From assembly GCA_013396655.1 (NCBI GenBank), contig WBMV01006289.1, forward strand, positions 2,807,160-2,871,159: a stretch of 64,000 nt of DNA, given 5' to 3'. Both the position numbers and the translations under genes were made by a program. Of the stretch, positions 1 to 13,258 are shown piece after piece. The DNA is from Campylorhamphus procurvoides (Eukaryota > Chordata > Aves > Passeriformes > Dendrocolaptidae). Below the pieces are notes generated by a model. The model was not told the origin of the DNA. It was given only the letters and a program-made list of their open reading frames with translations, and did not search any database. The stretch's first letter is position 1, and every line of letters starts with the position of its first letter.

Positions 1-2880
1 GACACAAGTGCTTCTACTGGATTTCAGGAAGCTGCCAACTTCCAGAGAATCCAGCTCCACAATGTGTTTTGCCTCTATAATTTATACCAGTGTAGCATCT
101 AAATAAAGATCAATGGTTGCACTCTTAAAGATTTAGAAAGTTCATGTTGCTCACATTTTTAGACAGTCTTGAGCAAGAAGTCCAGAATTAATTCAAAAGA
201 GTAACTCAGGAATTGGGATATTTTAGCCAAAAGCCAGTTAATATTCTCCTTCTCTTGACCTGTCAAAGCTGTGCACGTCCTCAGAAACAATGAAATTCAG
301 ATGGTTCTTTAGTTGCCCAATACGTCAAGGTTCCTGTCATTAATCAGAAAAGTAGCAGCACAGTAATTAAGCCAGAATGATCATCACCATATTCCTAATC
401 TGTACATACAGAAGGCCGGGTACCACACACTCTGCACTTGAATGGCAGCACTTTCGAGAACTCACAGTACTCTTCATTTAAATAATATAAATATGAAAAA
501 AGAGGTTTATACATTATAAATGGGTACACCACAGGTTTCTCCTTGTCAGAACTGAAAAATCCGTGCATATATCAAGCAGGGATACTCAACTTTCAAAAGG
601 TCAACTGCAAATGAAGCTCCCGGCCATTTCTTCACTTTCACATGAATTTAGCAAAAAAGACAGTGGATAGTGAAATCAGTCAGAAAGAACAGGCATTATA
701 ACTGAAGTAATTTTTTCCTAGCATATTCTACACAATTGCATATGTTTATATCACTTACAGTGATGTCACATATAAATTAAATTATTCATGTTTATGTTTT
801 GGAGAGACTATAGAAAACCATAAATACTGCTTTTAAAGGGAGTGCATCAGAGAAAGTCCTAATAGTGTGACACAGAGGGAGATGAATGCATGGGCCAGAG
901 GCAACGCCATTCTGAAGGCACAGGAAAACATGCCAGCAGACTTGACCTCCTGACCCGAAGTTCTAGATAGAGCACAACAAAAGAACATGAACAATTGGCA
1001 ATTAAACTGATGGAAAAATATGTTAATGATGAATTTAAATCAAGTTTGTCAGAGAAAAACACTAGTCCTGCCCTATTCAGAGCCCTCAGGCACACCTCTG
1101 CCAGAAGTATTTTCATAAACTGCAAAGAATGGGAAGAAATTTATTATTTACATGAAAAATAAGCCTTTGTTTTTTCTTTTTGTTTGTTTGGTTTTTTTGT
1201 TGGTTGGTTTTTTGGGCTTTCTTCTGGACAGAGCAAGCAGCCAAGGAGTTCAGAAGGGAGGCTGGCTTCTTTCAGTAACTTTGCCACCTTAGAGCATTCA
1301 AAATGCAGCCCCAGAACACAAGACCACTGATAGTGCAAAATTCTAAATAAAATCTCTCACACCATTACTCCTTTCATCACAAAAAAGGTGGAACACAAAA
1401 ATACCATTTTCTACCAAGTTTATCTACAATACTCAGACTCTGCGCTAGTCAACAAGACAGTGCTTATAAATTTGATAGTAATTTACATACAGATGCTTAG
1501 AAAAGTCAAATATTTCCTAGAGTAAAATATTCTGCTAAATTCTCCATTGCAAATTTAAAAAAAGGGAAAAAAAAGTGGGTTTGGAAGGGTAACAGAATGA
1601 GCAAGTCACATCCTACTGGAACTTTCATATATGTAACCATATAATTTGTTTATACTGCAGCTCATTCAATTAAATAGCCTTCAGAAGGCTAATGCCTGAT
1701 GGATTAGTGCATTATAACTGGATAATTTGCAGAACTAGCTCCTCTATAGGAATATGGAACTTCCAACATCACACAAACTGTCTATTGTATCTGGTCACAT
1801 TACTTGCCCAAGGCAATGCAATTTCTGATGCTTCAGTAGGAGTTGTAAAAAGTTCAGTCCATCTTCACTACCTTTAATATTATTTCAACCGATCTGCTCT
1901 ACTATAATGAATAGAGTTTGTCTTCTAAAATGTTACCCTAAACCTTTCAAGATCTTGTTGCCAGTACCTTGTGATTACAAAGCTGATCACATTTTGACAC
2001 TGTCAGATGCTTTCCGTGCGCACATGCACATGAAAATATATACAGTCTTTATTTAGAAAGCCCTGCTCTCTTCCAAGAAGAATGCTAATGAAAAATACAT
2101 TGTCTTAACTATCACACACAAAAAAAAAAAAAAGGCAAAAGCCTTTTCTTTGGAAATCTCTGGTTCTCCCAAAGATGACTGGGCTTCAATGGGAATGTAT
2201 CCACTATGTCACAGGGGTACAGTGCGGCTTATTTTCAAGAAAATCTACCTAAATTCATCCACATGACATAAATTTCTGAAAAACTGTAGTTGGCCCTGTT
2301 CCTTCAGTATTGCAGAACATGTGCCTCCTGCCCTGCCAAGCAGGGTAAAACCAAACTGTCCGTGTAAAGGCCAATTATAACAGCTCGTTATTACAACAGC
2401 AGTAAGACATCCATGTGGGAAGCAAATATCAATCCTCTGCATCTCATGCAGAAGAAATAAAATCTATACACAGATAAAAGGAAATGGCACACAGGGACAA
2501 GGAGCCTGGTGAAATGAGAATGGGAGGGAAGACCAGAAACTGGTCAGTCAAGGAATGCAGGGACAGAAATAACAAGATTAGGGCAGAAGAAGGGTACACA
2601 CAAGAGGATGGAAATAGCAAAGCAGGAACCAAGAGAGAGGCAAAGACTTGTTGAACAGGGAGATCTGAATGAGACAACTGTGGTATTTGCTTACTGGGTT
2701 AAGAAGTGCACTAAGAGAAGCAGGATTGGAAGATGGTAGGAGGAACAAAGGTCAAGGCCAAGGTAACAAGAGTCCACCTTTAGAGTCACTGCTTACTAGT
2801 CCAGGCAAAAGATCAACATTACCAAGTACACCATTACTAAGGTATCAGCATCTACCCATGAAAACAACTCACAAAGATAT
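1..2880. other. Intergenic, downstream of ZNF281
   Basis: AT-rich DNA with no coding potential that I can support. Apart from the T/G-rich tract near 1.2 kb I see nothing recognisable. Confidence 0.6.
1166..1216. repeat. T/G-rich simple tract
   Basis: Runs of T interspersed with TTTG and TTGG units on the plus strand. It is low-complexity DNA of the same kind as the A/C-rich tracts elsewhere, in the opposite orientation. Confidence 0.8.
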
Positions 2881-3028
2881 TTCACAGATTTCACAGAATA
2901 CTCTGAGTTGGAAGGGACCCACAAGGATCCCTGAGTCCAGCTCTTAAATGAATGGCCCATTCAGGGATCAAACCCCCCAGTCTCAGCATTATTAGCACCA
3001 TGTCCTAACCAGCTGAGCTGATCCCAGG
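2881..3028 (-). mobile_element. tRNA-Ile/CR1 SINE (TguSINE1-like), full or nearly full length
   Basis: Read on the minus strand, the head is a tRNA-Ile relic. The A box CAGCTCAGCTGG is at 3020-3009, then comes TGGTGCTAATAAT with an AAT anticodon, and the B box GGTTTGATCCC is at 2974-2964. The A-B spacing is about 34 bases, as in a tRNA. The second half is a CR1 3' end with GGGTCCCTTCCAACTC (2920-2905) and an ATTCTGTGA-type 3' terminus near 2881-2899. tRNA-Ile/CR1 SINEs are known from passerine birds and are mobilised by CR1 LINEs. The copy is diverged but its order is intact. Confidence 0.85.
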
Positions 3029-4932
3029 GTTTTCTCCACTGGTCCTGTTCCATGGAAGGTGACAACCAGCTATTATCATCAGTTACTCTGCTAGTTCAAA
3101 TGCCAATGGTCCTTGTTATCCAATTCAGACAGATTTGCTGAACTAGGAGAAGATCATCAACAGAAAGGCCACCTTGGGGCACTTTGCCTATTTTCCCAGA
3201 TTGCTATCTTAAAAAAAAATACAAAAAGGAAAAATAGATACAGAAAAACTGTACAAGAACATCAAGATTACACTTGAAGCCATACATTTGTCCTGAGGCT
3301 AGTTGTTAAATATTTTCTGAAAAAATCCTTAAGTTCAGTAACTGTCAGTAAGACTGACAAATGTGAATAAAGGGCTATCTTTCCATGTTATTAGAGCAAA
3401 AAGTTTCATAAAAATCAATAATCAGAGTGCTCAGCAATAATATAGCTTTACATGTCAAAGAAGATAATATCCTCTAACACTTTAGAGGAACATTAGTCCA
3501 GTAGCTACCCTTCAAAAAATATAACATCTTCCTATTGCAACATCCCAGAAAAACAGGGATTTTCACAGACATTTTTACTGCATTTACATTATGTATATTT
3601 GACAAAGTACACGGAGAGTATGCACGAAGACTGTTTTAAAAGCATGAAAAAGTATATCTGTAAGCATAAACTAACAAAGTCTTACTGCTTAGAGAAGCCA
3701 GAAAAGTTGAAGATGGAAATACTGAGTCTGTCCAAACAACACCCACTGATAAAACCCAAGGTCTGTGATGAAATCAAGTCTAACAAACAAAAGCAGCATA
3801 GGGCAGAGAAATGAAAGGCCTACTGCATGCATGTCAAAAATGCTGACCTCTGTAAACAGCCATTACTTAAAACTAGATCTAAAATAGGTGTCTGAAAATT
3901 ATGAAACCTCCTATTATAACTGACAAGTATCACCACATAGAAATCCAGGACTCTCTGCAACATCATTTAGCATTCCTGCCCTGACCCAGAGAAACAGCCA
4001 GACCAGCCCCACCAAGGACGACCCGAATTACATCGCCGTAATATCCAGCTTTGATTAAGCTTTGAAAAACATCTGGAATACAAAACTTATGTTCCTGCTG
4101 TCATCCATTCACTAGATACATTTTAATCCCCATCCTTTTTAAAAATTTTTCTGCTTTCTGTTAAAAAAAAAAAATCTGGCTTAACCAGTCAAGACAATCT
4201 TTTGCAACAACTGAGCCCGTGACCAGAACAACAGCTGACAGCAATGCCTGAAACAGCCTAATGCTGTTACGACTTATCAACAGACTGATAAGATAATGCT
4301 CTGTGCCTGCCTTTCTCCACCAGAAAGGTTTCAAGTCAAAGTCTGAACCAAAATCAGAAGTTGCATTCTCCCTGCTTTGCTCTGCATGAGCTCTGAGCAA
4401 GAGCAGCATCAAGTCAGGCCATTTAAGCTGGCTTTGGGGGAGAAGAGGGGGAAAAAGCATTTACCATCTCCCAAATCATGTAAATGAGTGTCAGTCAGAT
4501 ATTTCCTTTTGGTAATCTTCTACAGTTAACAAGAAAGGAAATAAGGAAAGTTAATAAAACATAAAGAAACAAAAAAAATATTTTATATAACATTTTATAT
4601 TGTTTATAATATTAACCTTAAAAATTTTATTTCACAATGCTTTCACTAGCTTTTCTTCTTAATCTTTAATGAAAGACTATGGAAGACTTGTCATGGAAAA
4701 TGCCTGCAAGTTAATGCAGACAAGTGTCCAAGCTAGACATCTGAAATGTTTAACTGCTTAACAGTGCACCATGATGGGATTCCCAGCAACATCCTGAACT
4801 CTCTAGCCCATTTGTTTCATTAAACAATGCACTTTCAGACACACCATTGTACTACTTCCTAGAGACACATACTGTCTCTTCAGCATACCTGTCACTGCCA
4901 TTTGGCACAGATCACTAATCAAACAAAACTAC
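3029..4932. other. Intergenic between the SINE and the CR1 fragment
   Basis: No exon, RNA gene or transposon recognised. The short frames present have no motif and ordinary AT-rich composition. Confidence 0.55.
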
Positions 4933-5740
4933 AGAGAATCACAGAATTGTTGATGTTGGAAAGGAGCTCTTAACTTCATCTTGTCTAAAGCTCCTGTTCC
5001 AGCTAAAGCAGCCTGTCCTGGACCACATGCAATTGGGCTTTAAATATCTACACAGACAGAAACTTCAAGACCTCTCTGGCAACTTATTCCCGTGCTTGGC
5101 AACTCTCTCAGTAAAAGAGTTTTCTTAGCTCAGATGGAATTTCGCATGTTTTAATTTGTGCCCATTGCCTCTTGTCCTGTCAGTGGGTACTACTGCAACA
5201 AGTCTGACTCCCTCATCTTCATTCTTTCTCCTTAGGTAGTGGAGAAATTGATGGAGAATTGATCTCACACTAATGAGATCCCCCCTGAGCCTTGTTTTCT
5301 GTGGGCTGAATGCTCAAAGCGCTCTCAGCCTCTCCTACTATGAAAGAGAATCTTTAGGTGCTTAATAACCTTTGTGGCACTGCTGGACTCATTTCAGTCA
5401 GTCTGCCTGTCTCATGTACTGGGGAGCCCAGCACTGGCCTCACCAGTGCTGAGTGAACTAGAAGGACACCTTGCTTGACAGTGGTAACGCTCCCCCTGAT
5501 GCATCCCAGGATACTGTTTGCCTTTTATTCCACAGGGGAACATTGCTGGCTCCTGTTCAGCTTGTTGTCCATCAGGACCCCGAATTCCCTTTCAGCCAAG
5601 CTACTTTCCAACCGCTTGGCCCCCAGCACATGCTGATGCACCGGGTTATTCCTACCCAGGTGCTGGTCTGAGCATTTGACTTTGCTGAACTTCATGAGAT
5701 TGCCATCAGCCCACTTCAGCCTGCTAAATGCCAAGCATGG
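4933..5740 (-). mobile_element. CR1 LINE fragment: end of reverse transcriptase ORF plus 3' UTR and tail
   Basis: The minus-strand 3' terminus is the CR1 signature ATTCTGTGATTCTC (about 4946-4933), preceded by typical CR1 3' sequence. From 5734 to 5525 an open stretch encodes a reverse-transcriptase C-terminal segment with WADGNLMKF, HLGRNNP, RLESSLAE and NRSQQC, all recognisable CR1 ORF2 words. The element is 5'-truncated at about 5740 and carries stops and indels, so it is dead. Confidence 0.88.
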
Positions 5741-8700
5741 CAGTTTTTGTTTTATATTAGCACATTAAGGTAAATAAGTAGAATTTGCTATATTTACCAT
5801 AGCTTTGTTAGAACATGCAGAAACTGTATAGCATTTAATCTTCATTAAGAATTTACCTCACTGCTTGGCAAACCTTTTCCTCTGGAAAATCAATGTTTCC
5901 ACTTTCCATCCCTCAGAGGATTTGACACGAAGTTGCAAAAATAAAAGGCTTTAGTATCAAATTAGTCATGTCCCAGTTTATAAAGTAAGCTTTATAAGTC
6001 TTTTCATTTATAGAAAAGAACAATTTAATCTTTCTAACCAACTATTACACCTTTTTATTCTCACCTATTAAAGTCACTTCTCACTGTCCACTAGATCCAT
6101 TTATATGGTATTGGTGTGTTGTTTTCCTGGAATAGGTTTGAAAGACTTATTATATGGTAACTGCTGGTTTACTCTTTTAGTTTACACACCTCTGAAATAA
6201 CATGTGCATACTCTAAACTTTTCTTTCTTTTTTTTCATTTGATGAAGCATATTCTCAGAGAGGGGCACTCTCAATAAAAATACTTCTTTCAGGTACTCAC
6301 CCAGGCTGTGGCCTTATGGGAATAGTATTCATCATCATTGAGGAAACAATCTGCTCTTCAAAAAAACACGTAGTCAGGTCCTTGGCTAAAATTAAATAAA
6401 ATCATTATTTGATCATAGAGAACCAGTTCTATATATATGACTTCTTCAAAAAGGAACAAATCTCTGTTCATTACCTTGACTGCACACTTTAGAGTTTGCT
6501 CTACAAGAGCGAGCACAATTCACACCAACATTGCTGAAACCTTGAGAAAGTTCTAAACTAGCAGGTAGTGCCATTCTCTAAGAATGACAGATGATTTTCT
6601 ATAGTTAAAGGAAATTGCTGAGCGCTGCAATTCAAAAATGTCTGCTGAAGCCGGATAGAGCAACAGTGTCTCCCCACTAGGGAACAGCCACAGCATTTCT
6701 GTGCTTTCTGCAAAATGCTTTGCTTTTTTACACAAGCCACCAAGAAATTCAAGCCTTCCTAGATTACACACAGCTCATTGCAAGCCCACAACGTACTGCA
6801 AAAGTGGAAAATCAATTACAAAAAGACTTGTGATTTTTCTAGATTCCCAATCATAAGCAGCAACAAGCAATTTTGAATGCCTGCTGCTGTGTATCCCACA
6901 ATCAAATCAGACTACTACAAAGTATCTTAAGAAACCAGAAGGCCCTTTACCAGTCATATGGCCCATCAGGCAGACTTTCCTTCTTTTCCCAACTCCTGTA
7001 ACAGTATCTATACTGAGAAAGAAATCTATGTTATTTCTAGATTTTGCAAACTGACAAATTACAATACACTTTCTAATGTTTGGATTTTGTTCACTGATGG
7101 GAGAAGGGGGACCCTCTGTTTTATTTGTGTCCTTTCTGGCGGAGAAATAATAATAGAAAAAAGAACAGCTCTTTGAGAAGCTTGTGTCAGCCTCATTGTC
7201 AAGACAAAGGTCACTGCATTCCTATTCATCATGACCTACAACTGTACCCATTTAAAGACTTCATTACGCTATATCAGCAGGACCTCTTTCTCAGAGATTT
7301 TAATTTAGCTTCATTGTGGGAAGAACAAAACATGCAAGCATCAGGATAAGGTGTTAAAAATTGTAAAAACTAATGATTTCAGTAGTCTTATTCTTTTTGC
7401 CATTCAGTCTTAAGGTAACATGGGTGAAGTACGATTTCTAGAATAACATAAAACAAAATATGAAACATTTACTCTAAAGTGGCTCTTGATTCCAAAATAA
7501 ATAATCAAATTTAGTGTATCTGCACAAAAATTATTACCTTCTCTGAAAAAATCCAAGTTTCAAGATCTCAAGATGAATAATTAGTTTAACTGTCATGTCC
7601 CCACACTAAAATTACTATTACAGAAGCAAACCTGGAAAGAAGTTTAAATTAAGAATGTTCAGGAAGTAAACTTTTAAATCACCTACACATTTCATAGACT
7701 TAACTCTACACTAAGATCACCAAATGTACATGTTTAGTTAAGGCGTTTGATGGACCAAATTCATGAACATGATATGATCTGATCTAGCTTTCACAAAATT
7801 CCTGAAGTTAAAAAGGTTGCATAATTTTAATGACACATTTCCATTGATTACTCTTGAATAATCCTTTGGGGTTATTCAGCCCTCTGGCCAAACCCAAGAT
7901 AGCAGAGTTTTGGCACAGATCTCTACATTTCATTTTCACAAAGTGAATCAATACTTGGAAGCTGCAGGCCTTAAAAAACCCCTAGGTATTCTAAGAAATG
8001 GGACTTGCTGCACTGTGTCACACTTCCAAATCCTTGGCCACAGCCCAGCTGCAAAAGGGAGGTCATGTTCTTCCTGCCAAGACTGTGTGATTACCTTCTG
8101 CCCCTGAAGACAGGATGGGGCCATGAACTTGTACAAGCAAATGTGTTATCACCAACCTGACCGAATTCCAAGCAGAGCTAACACAATACAAACGCCCTCT
8201 TCAACTGAAGAAGCTGATCCTTATTAGTCTCATTTTTCAGTATCACCAAGCAGCTTCCAAGACAATACATTTTTCATTCTAGAGATCATTTTGTTTAAGA
8301 GATAAGAAGATCCACTGACATTTTACCCACCAGAATTTAAGGCACCTCAGCAAAATATGCAAGATGTTTTATTACACATCTATATATTTCCTCATTATTG
8401 GAAAGCAAATTAAAGTGATTCTAAACCCTGCCACTCATCTAGTGGATTTCTTTGTAAATTCTAAACAGATCTCAGCTTGGTTTTATTCCCACTCATCTCA
8501 AAACATAACAGCATCCTAAAATACACCACCTGTTTTTTTCCACCCCCTCCAGAAAAAATGCTTTCAGAATGTTTGAGCAGACTCAACCATCCTACCCACC
8601 ACTGACATAATTTCTGGCCATATACACAGTCATGTCTCAGTCAAAATTCTGACACATCCCCTGGGGACAGAGTATGAGCACACAGAGAAGTACACGCTGT

Positions 8701-11700
8701 AAGGAGAAATCACAGGATGAAAAGGCAACCAGTCTTTTGGCCTTTGAGAAAAAAATCAAGATCGAATCTCCTTTTCCAACAGCACAAAGTAAAAGTTCCT
8801 TCTGAACAAGACACAGGAATATACTGAACAGAAAGAATCTAGTTTTAGATAAAACAAATTTTAGCATCAAAGGTAGTACATGAGCTAGTGCAGAATATCT
8901 GATGCTTGCTGCAGATCCTGCATCGTGACCTTATATACCTCATTATTAGCTCACAGAATGTTTTGAGAGTATAAACATTAAATAAGACTATTTAAGATAC
9001 ATTTTAAGGCAAGATAAGATTGTATTAAAATAATCAAAGAAATATATGCTTAAATTAGTTCTTAATTCTTTCTTCATTTTGAGTCTGGCTCTATGATATT
9101 TTATCAAATTTCAGACCAGGTCACCAAGCACACAGACAACTTTCTAGTGTAGCATCCTACTACTGCTTAGGATAGCCTTAGGTTTAAAATTACCAAATTT
9201 AATAAAAGCAAAATACTGAGATGCATCAATATGAAAACATAGTGGTATGCTATATACAAAAATTTACATTCCTATAAAGATTATGAATCAAGCCTTATAA
9301 ATTAAAAGCCAGAATTAAATCTTGTTTAATTCTCAATTCACCCCACCCTGACTGTACATTACAACAGACTGATGCTGATAGAAATTTTTTTTCAAAGTAA
9401 CATTGCCTTGTTGTTTGTAGCCCAGGGATCTTATACTAAGGAACTCAACTACAATCAGTATCACCAAGATGAAATTTTAGCACCTATCCCTCCAGGTCAC
9501 AGGTATCAAAAGGAAACTGGGCATCCAAAAGGAAATGTATATCTATAAACCCCACAATATTAGAATATGCAATATATATACACTCTATAATATAGAATAT
9601 GGACATGGAAAAATAAATTTATTTTCTTTTCTAATGTATGAGAAAGAAAACAACACAAATAAATTTGGGGTTTAACTACCAGTGAAAAAGGTGACACAAG
9701 AAATATGTTTCCAACAGCATAGACAACAAAGGGCATGATAGTTGCTCATTTGGTAAGCAGGGTATAGATCCTGTGTCCAAATGCTGTCCACAATACTCAG
9801 CTGTATTTCCCCAGGTTTTTGTACAAACAAAAAATTGCACAAAAATCATTTGAGAATATTAAGAGACACTGCAGTTCATCTAAGCAGTGAGAAAACAGAT
9901 TCCAGTCTGAGTATGCAACACACACACACCCACATACAATACATTGGAAAAAAGACTACCACAGGAGCTAACATACCAAGTCATCGCCTGATCCACTATC
10001 CTGGAGGGGCCATCCTTGGAGATACAGCTACCAAACTTCCAAATCTCTGAACATAAAAGCATTTTCAAAAACTTAATTATTACCATGTTTCAAGAATAGT
10101 GATTCAGCAAGGGCCATTCACCAATCTAAAGTCCTAGCTTGTGGGGAGATGATTCGGATTTGTTTTTGAAAAAGCATGGGACGAAAACATCAGTGGAACA
10201 AGAAAGTTTTCTTCCTTAATCTAATTTTAGGAAATATGTGAGCAATTTTTGCAGAAGTTTTCCTGAGAAAGATAGTGCATAGAGCATGAGACCCAGAAAG
10301 CCTGGAAAATTACAGCTCAAATGTTTAAAGCTGGTAATCAGCCGGGGCTGTAAACAGTATCTTTCATTTTAAAGGGATTTGATCCCCTTCAACACACACT
10401 AGAACAGAGTTAGTAACTTCCACACTGTTGCATGTATCTTCTTGGGTGTAGCAAACATTTCCACAGTCACAGCAGCAACTTCACATGAACAAGGCTGATT
10501 TCCAGTTGGTGGGGAAAAAACAGCAGAAGCATCATTCAGACAAATACACTGTTATCAAGCACATAATACTGGGAGTGAGGAAAGATGAAACAATTGAAAC
10601 AACAAAAAATCACTAATAGAATACATTGAATTATTCCAGTATCTTCTCAAGATGTCTCCACGAGGCATCAGGCAGGTTTTCATCAGTAGTCCATAAACCT
10701 GAAACTGCAATCACCCTTCACACCATTCTGCTTTCACTTTAATAATTCTCCTTTCATTTCAGTTTCTTACTCTAACATTTCAGCCATAAGTCCGTGTCCA
10801 ATTCAAGTAATTCAGGAACTACAACAAATTTTACTTAGCTCTTGTAGATCATCTGCAGGCAGGTCAGACATGCACATTCAGTGACTTGGGACACAGAGAT
10901 ACATTCATAATTCAAGGTACCATAGCATACTTGTTCCAAATGTTCCAAAGCAAAAACAATTATGTGAGCTATGTAAGAGGAAGTGTAACAGTTTATGAAC
11001 AATTTTCTATCATCATGTGTATCAATTCTTCTTTACACTGCTGTTAGTGGTAGGAACCAGGTTATCAATCCCCTCCCATAATTCCTTTTAAAACAACAAA
11101 AAAATAGACCATGAAATAAAGTGGGAAAATATTCAAGAGCCATTTTGCTTTCCCTTTTCCATCTCTCACTGCCACATCCCTAAATAAAGCTGTAGTTCAT
11201 GTGGGTTAACTACTTTATACTGTAGTTTTCTAATATGTAGCATACAAAGCCATAGACTGATTTCTCTGCAATTTTAACATATCCTTAACCTTCTTTATTT
11301 AAAGTAAAAAAAATTGAACTCTATATTAAAGTAGGAAAACTTTTAGTTTTGCTCTATTTAGAAAATTGTTGAATGACTGCTACACTGTGCAAAGAACATA
11401 CAAAATTCCACTAAATTTCCCTGTCAGATTTTTTAGTGATTTCTAGCAATGTTCTCAGTACTAGACATTGAGCATATTTCATATTTACTTTGTAAAGTTT
11501 TCGTCCTTATTTGGTTTTCCACATGCCAAGGATTTTTCTCATCTCTATTATTGTCTTGATTCAGATTCACATGCAAAGTTGAAGAACACAGATTAAGTAA
11601 ATCCACAATCTATCTTCCGATGTCCTAAAACGCTTCCCAGTATTTTGCTATACTACTATTTTTACTGAGCTTTTTATAACGCAGAAGTTAGCACAGATGG

Positions 11701-12592
11701 TGGTGGGGAAACCCCAACCAAAACCTTCCTCAAAAAGCAGAGAACTTTCTACAATCTTTACCTTGAATGAAATTATACTATGTATGTGCCATTCTGAATT
11801 TCCAGCAATTATAGAGTCTTTGAAGTTAACAATATGCAATTTAGATATTTTTAACCAAAACCACAGATTTGAGAAGATGAGGCTGTACAAACACTTTAAC
11901 TTGAGGAAATTTGTTTTGCTAAGCTGAAAGGTATGAGCTAGAGCCCTGGTTTCTAAAATAGCACATTCAGATTATCTCACTCAAAAGGAGACTGAGGAAA
12001 ACAAGTTGAAAATAAGGCAGTGAGTTACATTATTCCTTCTCAAAATTTCATCTCCTAATGTTTCCCTAATAGGTTCTCAAAAGTGTGACTGGATAATAGA
12101 AGTGATACCTTTATGATTTTGTGAATAATGGGTTTTATTAAGTTAAAGCAAACAGCCAGAACAATACATATGCAACTTCTACTACACACAATATAAAGAA
12201 TGTAAATTATAACCTTTGTAAAACAAAAGAAAAGGTACTCAAAAGCCAACACAGTGGTTACTGACTATTCCATCCTTGGTAACAGTCTGGGTTCTGTGTG
12301 TAAAGAACAGTTGTTTGCTTATTAAAACCGAAATAGTATGAAATACAGACTCAAGTATAAATAAAAGGTTAATGGAGTTACATGGACTCTATGAGAACAA
12401 ACTCTAGGTTAGTGAGGGGAAAAAAAAAAAAAAAGACACTTACTAGTAAAAGAGATCATGAGTGGGCTCAGGTTTCAATCCTTAGTGGTGAGGGACAACA
12501 GGAGAAATTACCCAGGATTTTTGTAACAATTCCTTTAATAATACACCACTTTCATAACCAGAAGTGTTTTACACTTGCACAATGTTAATAAC
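5741..12592. other. Intergenic, from the CR1 fragment to the probable ZNF281 polyadenylation site
   Basis: About 6.9 kb without a supportable gene. A moderately GC-richer stretch at about 7.86-8.13 kb reads open for about 65 codons on both strands, but has no recognisable domain or splice context. Confidence 0.55.
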
Positions 12593-12598
12593 TTTATT
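12593..12598 (-). terminator. Candidate polyadenylation signal of ZNF281
   Basis: Plus-strand TTTATT, so AATAAA on the minus strand. It is the first such hexamer below the ZNF281 stop and is followed on the minus strand by GT-rich sequence around 12550-12580. No transcript evidence is available. Confidence 0.4.
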
Positions 12599-12690
12599 AT
12601 ACATGGAAGCCTGTAATAGGCCGATTACACAATAAGACTGCAAACAACCACTGGTACCTTCCTGACAACAGAAAAGTACGTAAGACTGAA

Positions 12691-12760
12691 ACATCACCAA
12701 GAGTACATAAAAAACCATCATCATAAACATCACCAAAATTACATTAAAAAACTAATGAAA
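12691..12760. repeat. Two-copy diverged tandem repeat, period 36
   Basis: ACATCACCAAGAGTACATAA and ACATCACCAAAATTACATTA lie 36 bases apart (starting at 12691 and 12727), each followed by an A run. It falls inside the probable ZNF281 3' UTR. Confidence 0.7.
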
Positions 12761-13236
12761 AAATACATTTGCAAAAAGTGGTTTAGAGCAGTGCCACTGC
12801 CTTTCAGCAGCTTTGAATGGCCACCAGTATTTCTAGCAGGTTTCCATGGCTCCACAGGCATTTATCAGGATTCACATATAATAAATAATGTACCACAAAA
12901 TATACATAAAGTAAGGCAATAATTCCAAAGAAAAGTTCTGTTGATATTAACAAGCCACTCAAGTTCTACTTTTGTAGTTGATGTCATCACCAGAAGCCTT
13001 TGATGGAATTGCAGCCTTAGGCCCTAAAAGCCTGCCATGATGAACTGCTGCAAGCCCCTCTCTCCGTAAAGAGCTCCAGTGACGCCACTGGTACACTGCT
13101 GGGCACAGGGGTCCGTGTCAGCTGATCCTGATGCAGGATAGGGGCCTTAGTATGTACAATTGGGAGTATATTATTTCTTATCGTACATGGAAACCTTGAC
13201 ATAGTTCTAAATCATGTGGGTGTTCATTGTTCATCA

Positions 13237-13258
13237 TCTGATGTCTTAAGACATCAGA
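13237..13258. repeat. 22-bp perfect palindrome
   Basis: Centred on CTTAAG: the half TCTGATGTCTT is followed immediately by its exact reverse complement. There is no spacer. It lies in the probable ZNF281 3' UTR, about 1 kb past the stop. Confidence 0.95.

Noticed and set aside
2964..3020. A functional tRNA-Ile gene
   Set aside because: The A and B boxes are present but the acceptor stem is not formed and the head is fused to a CR1-like tail, so it is a SINE.
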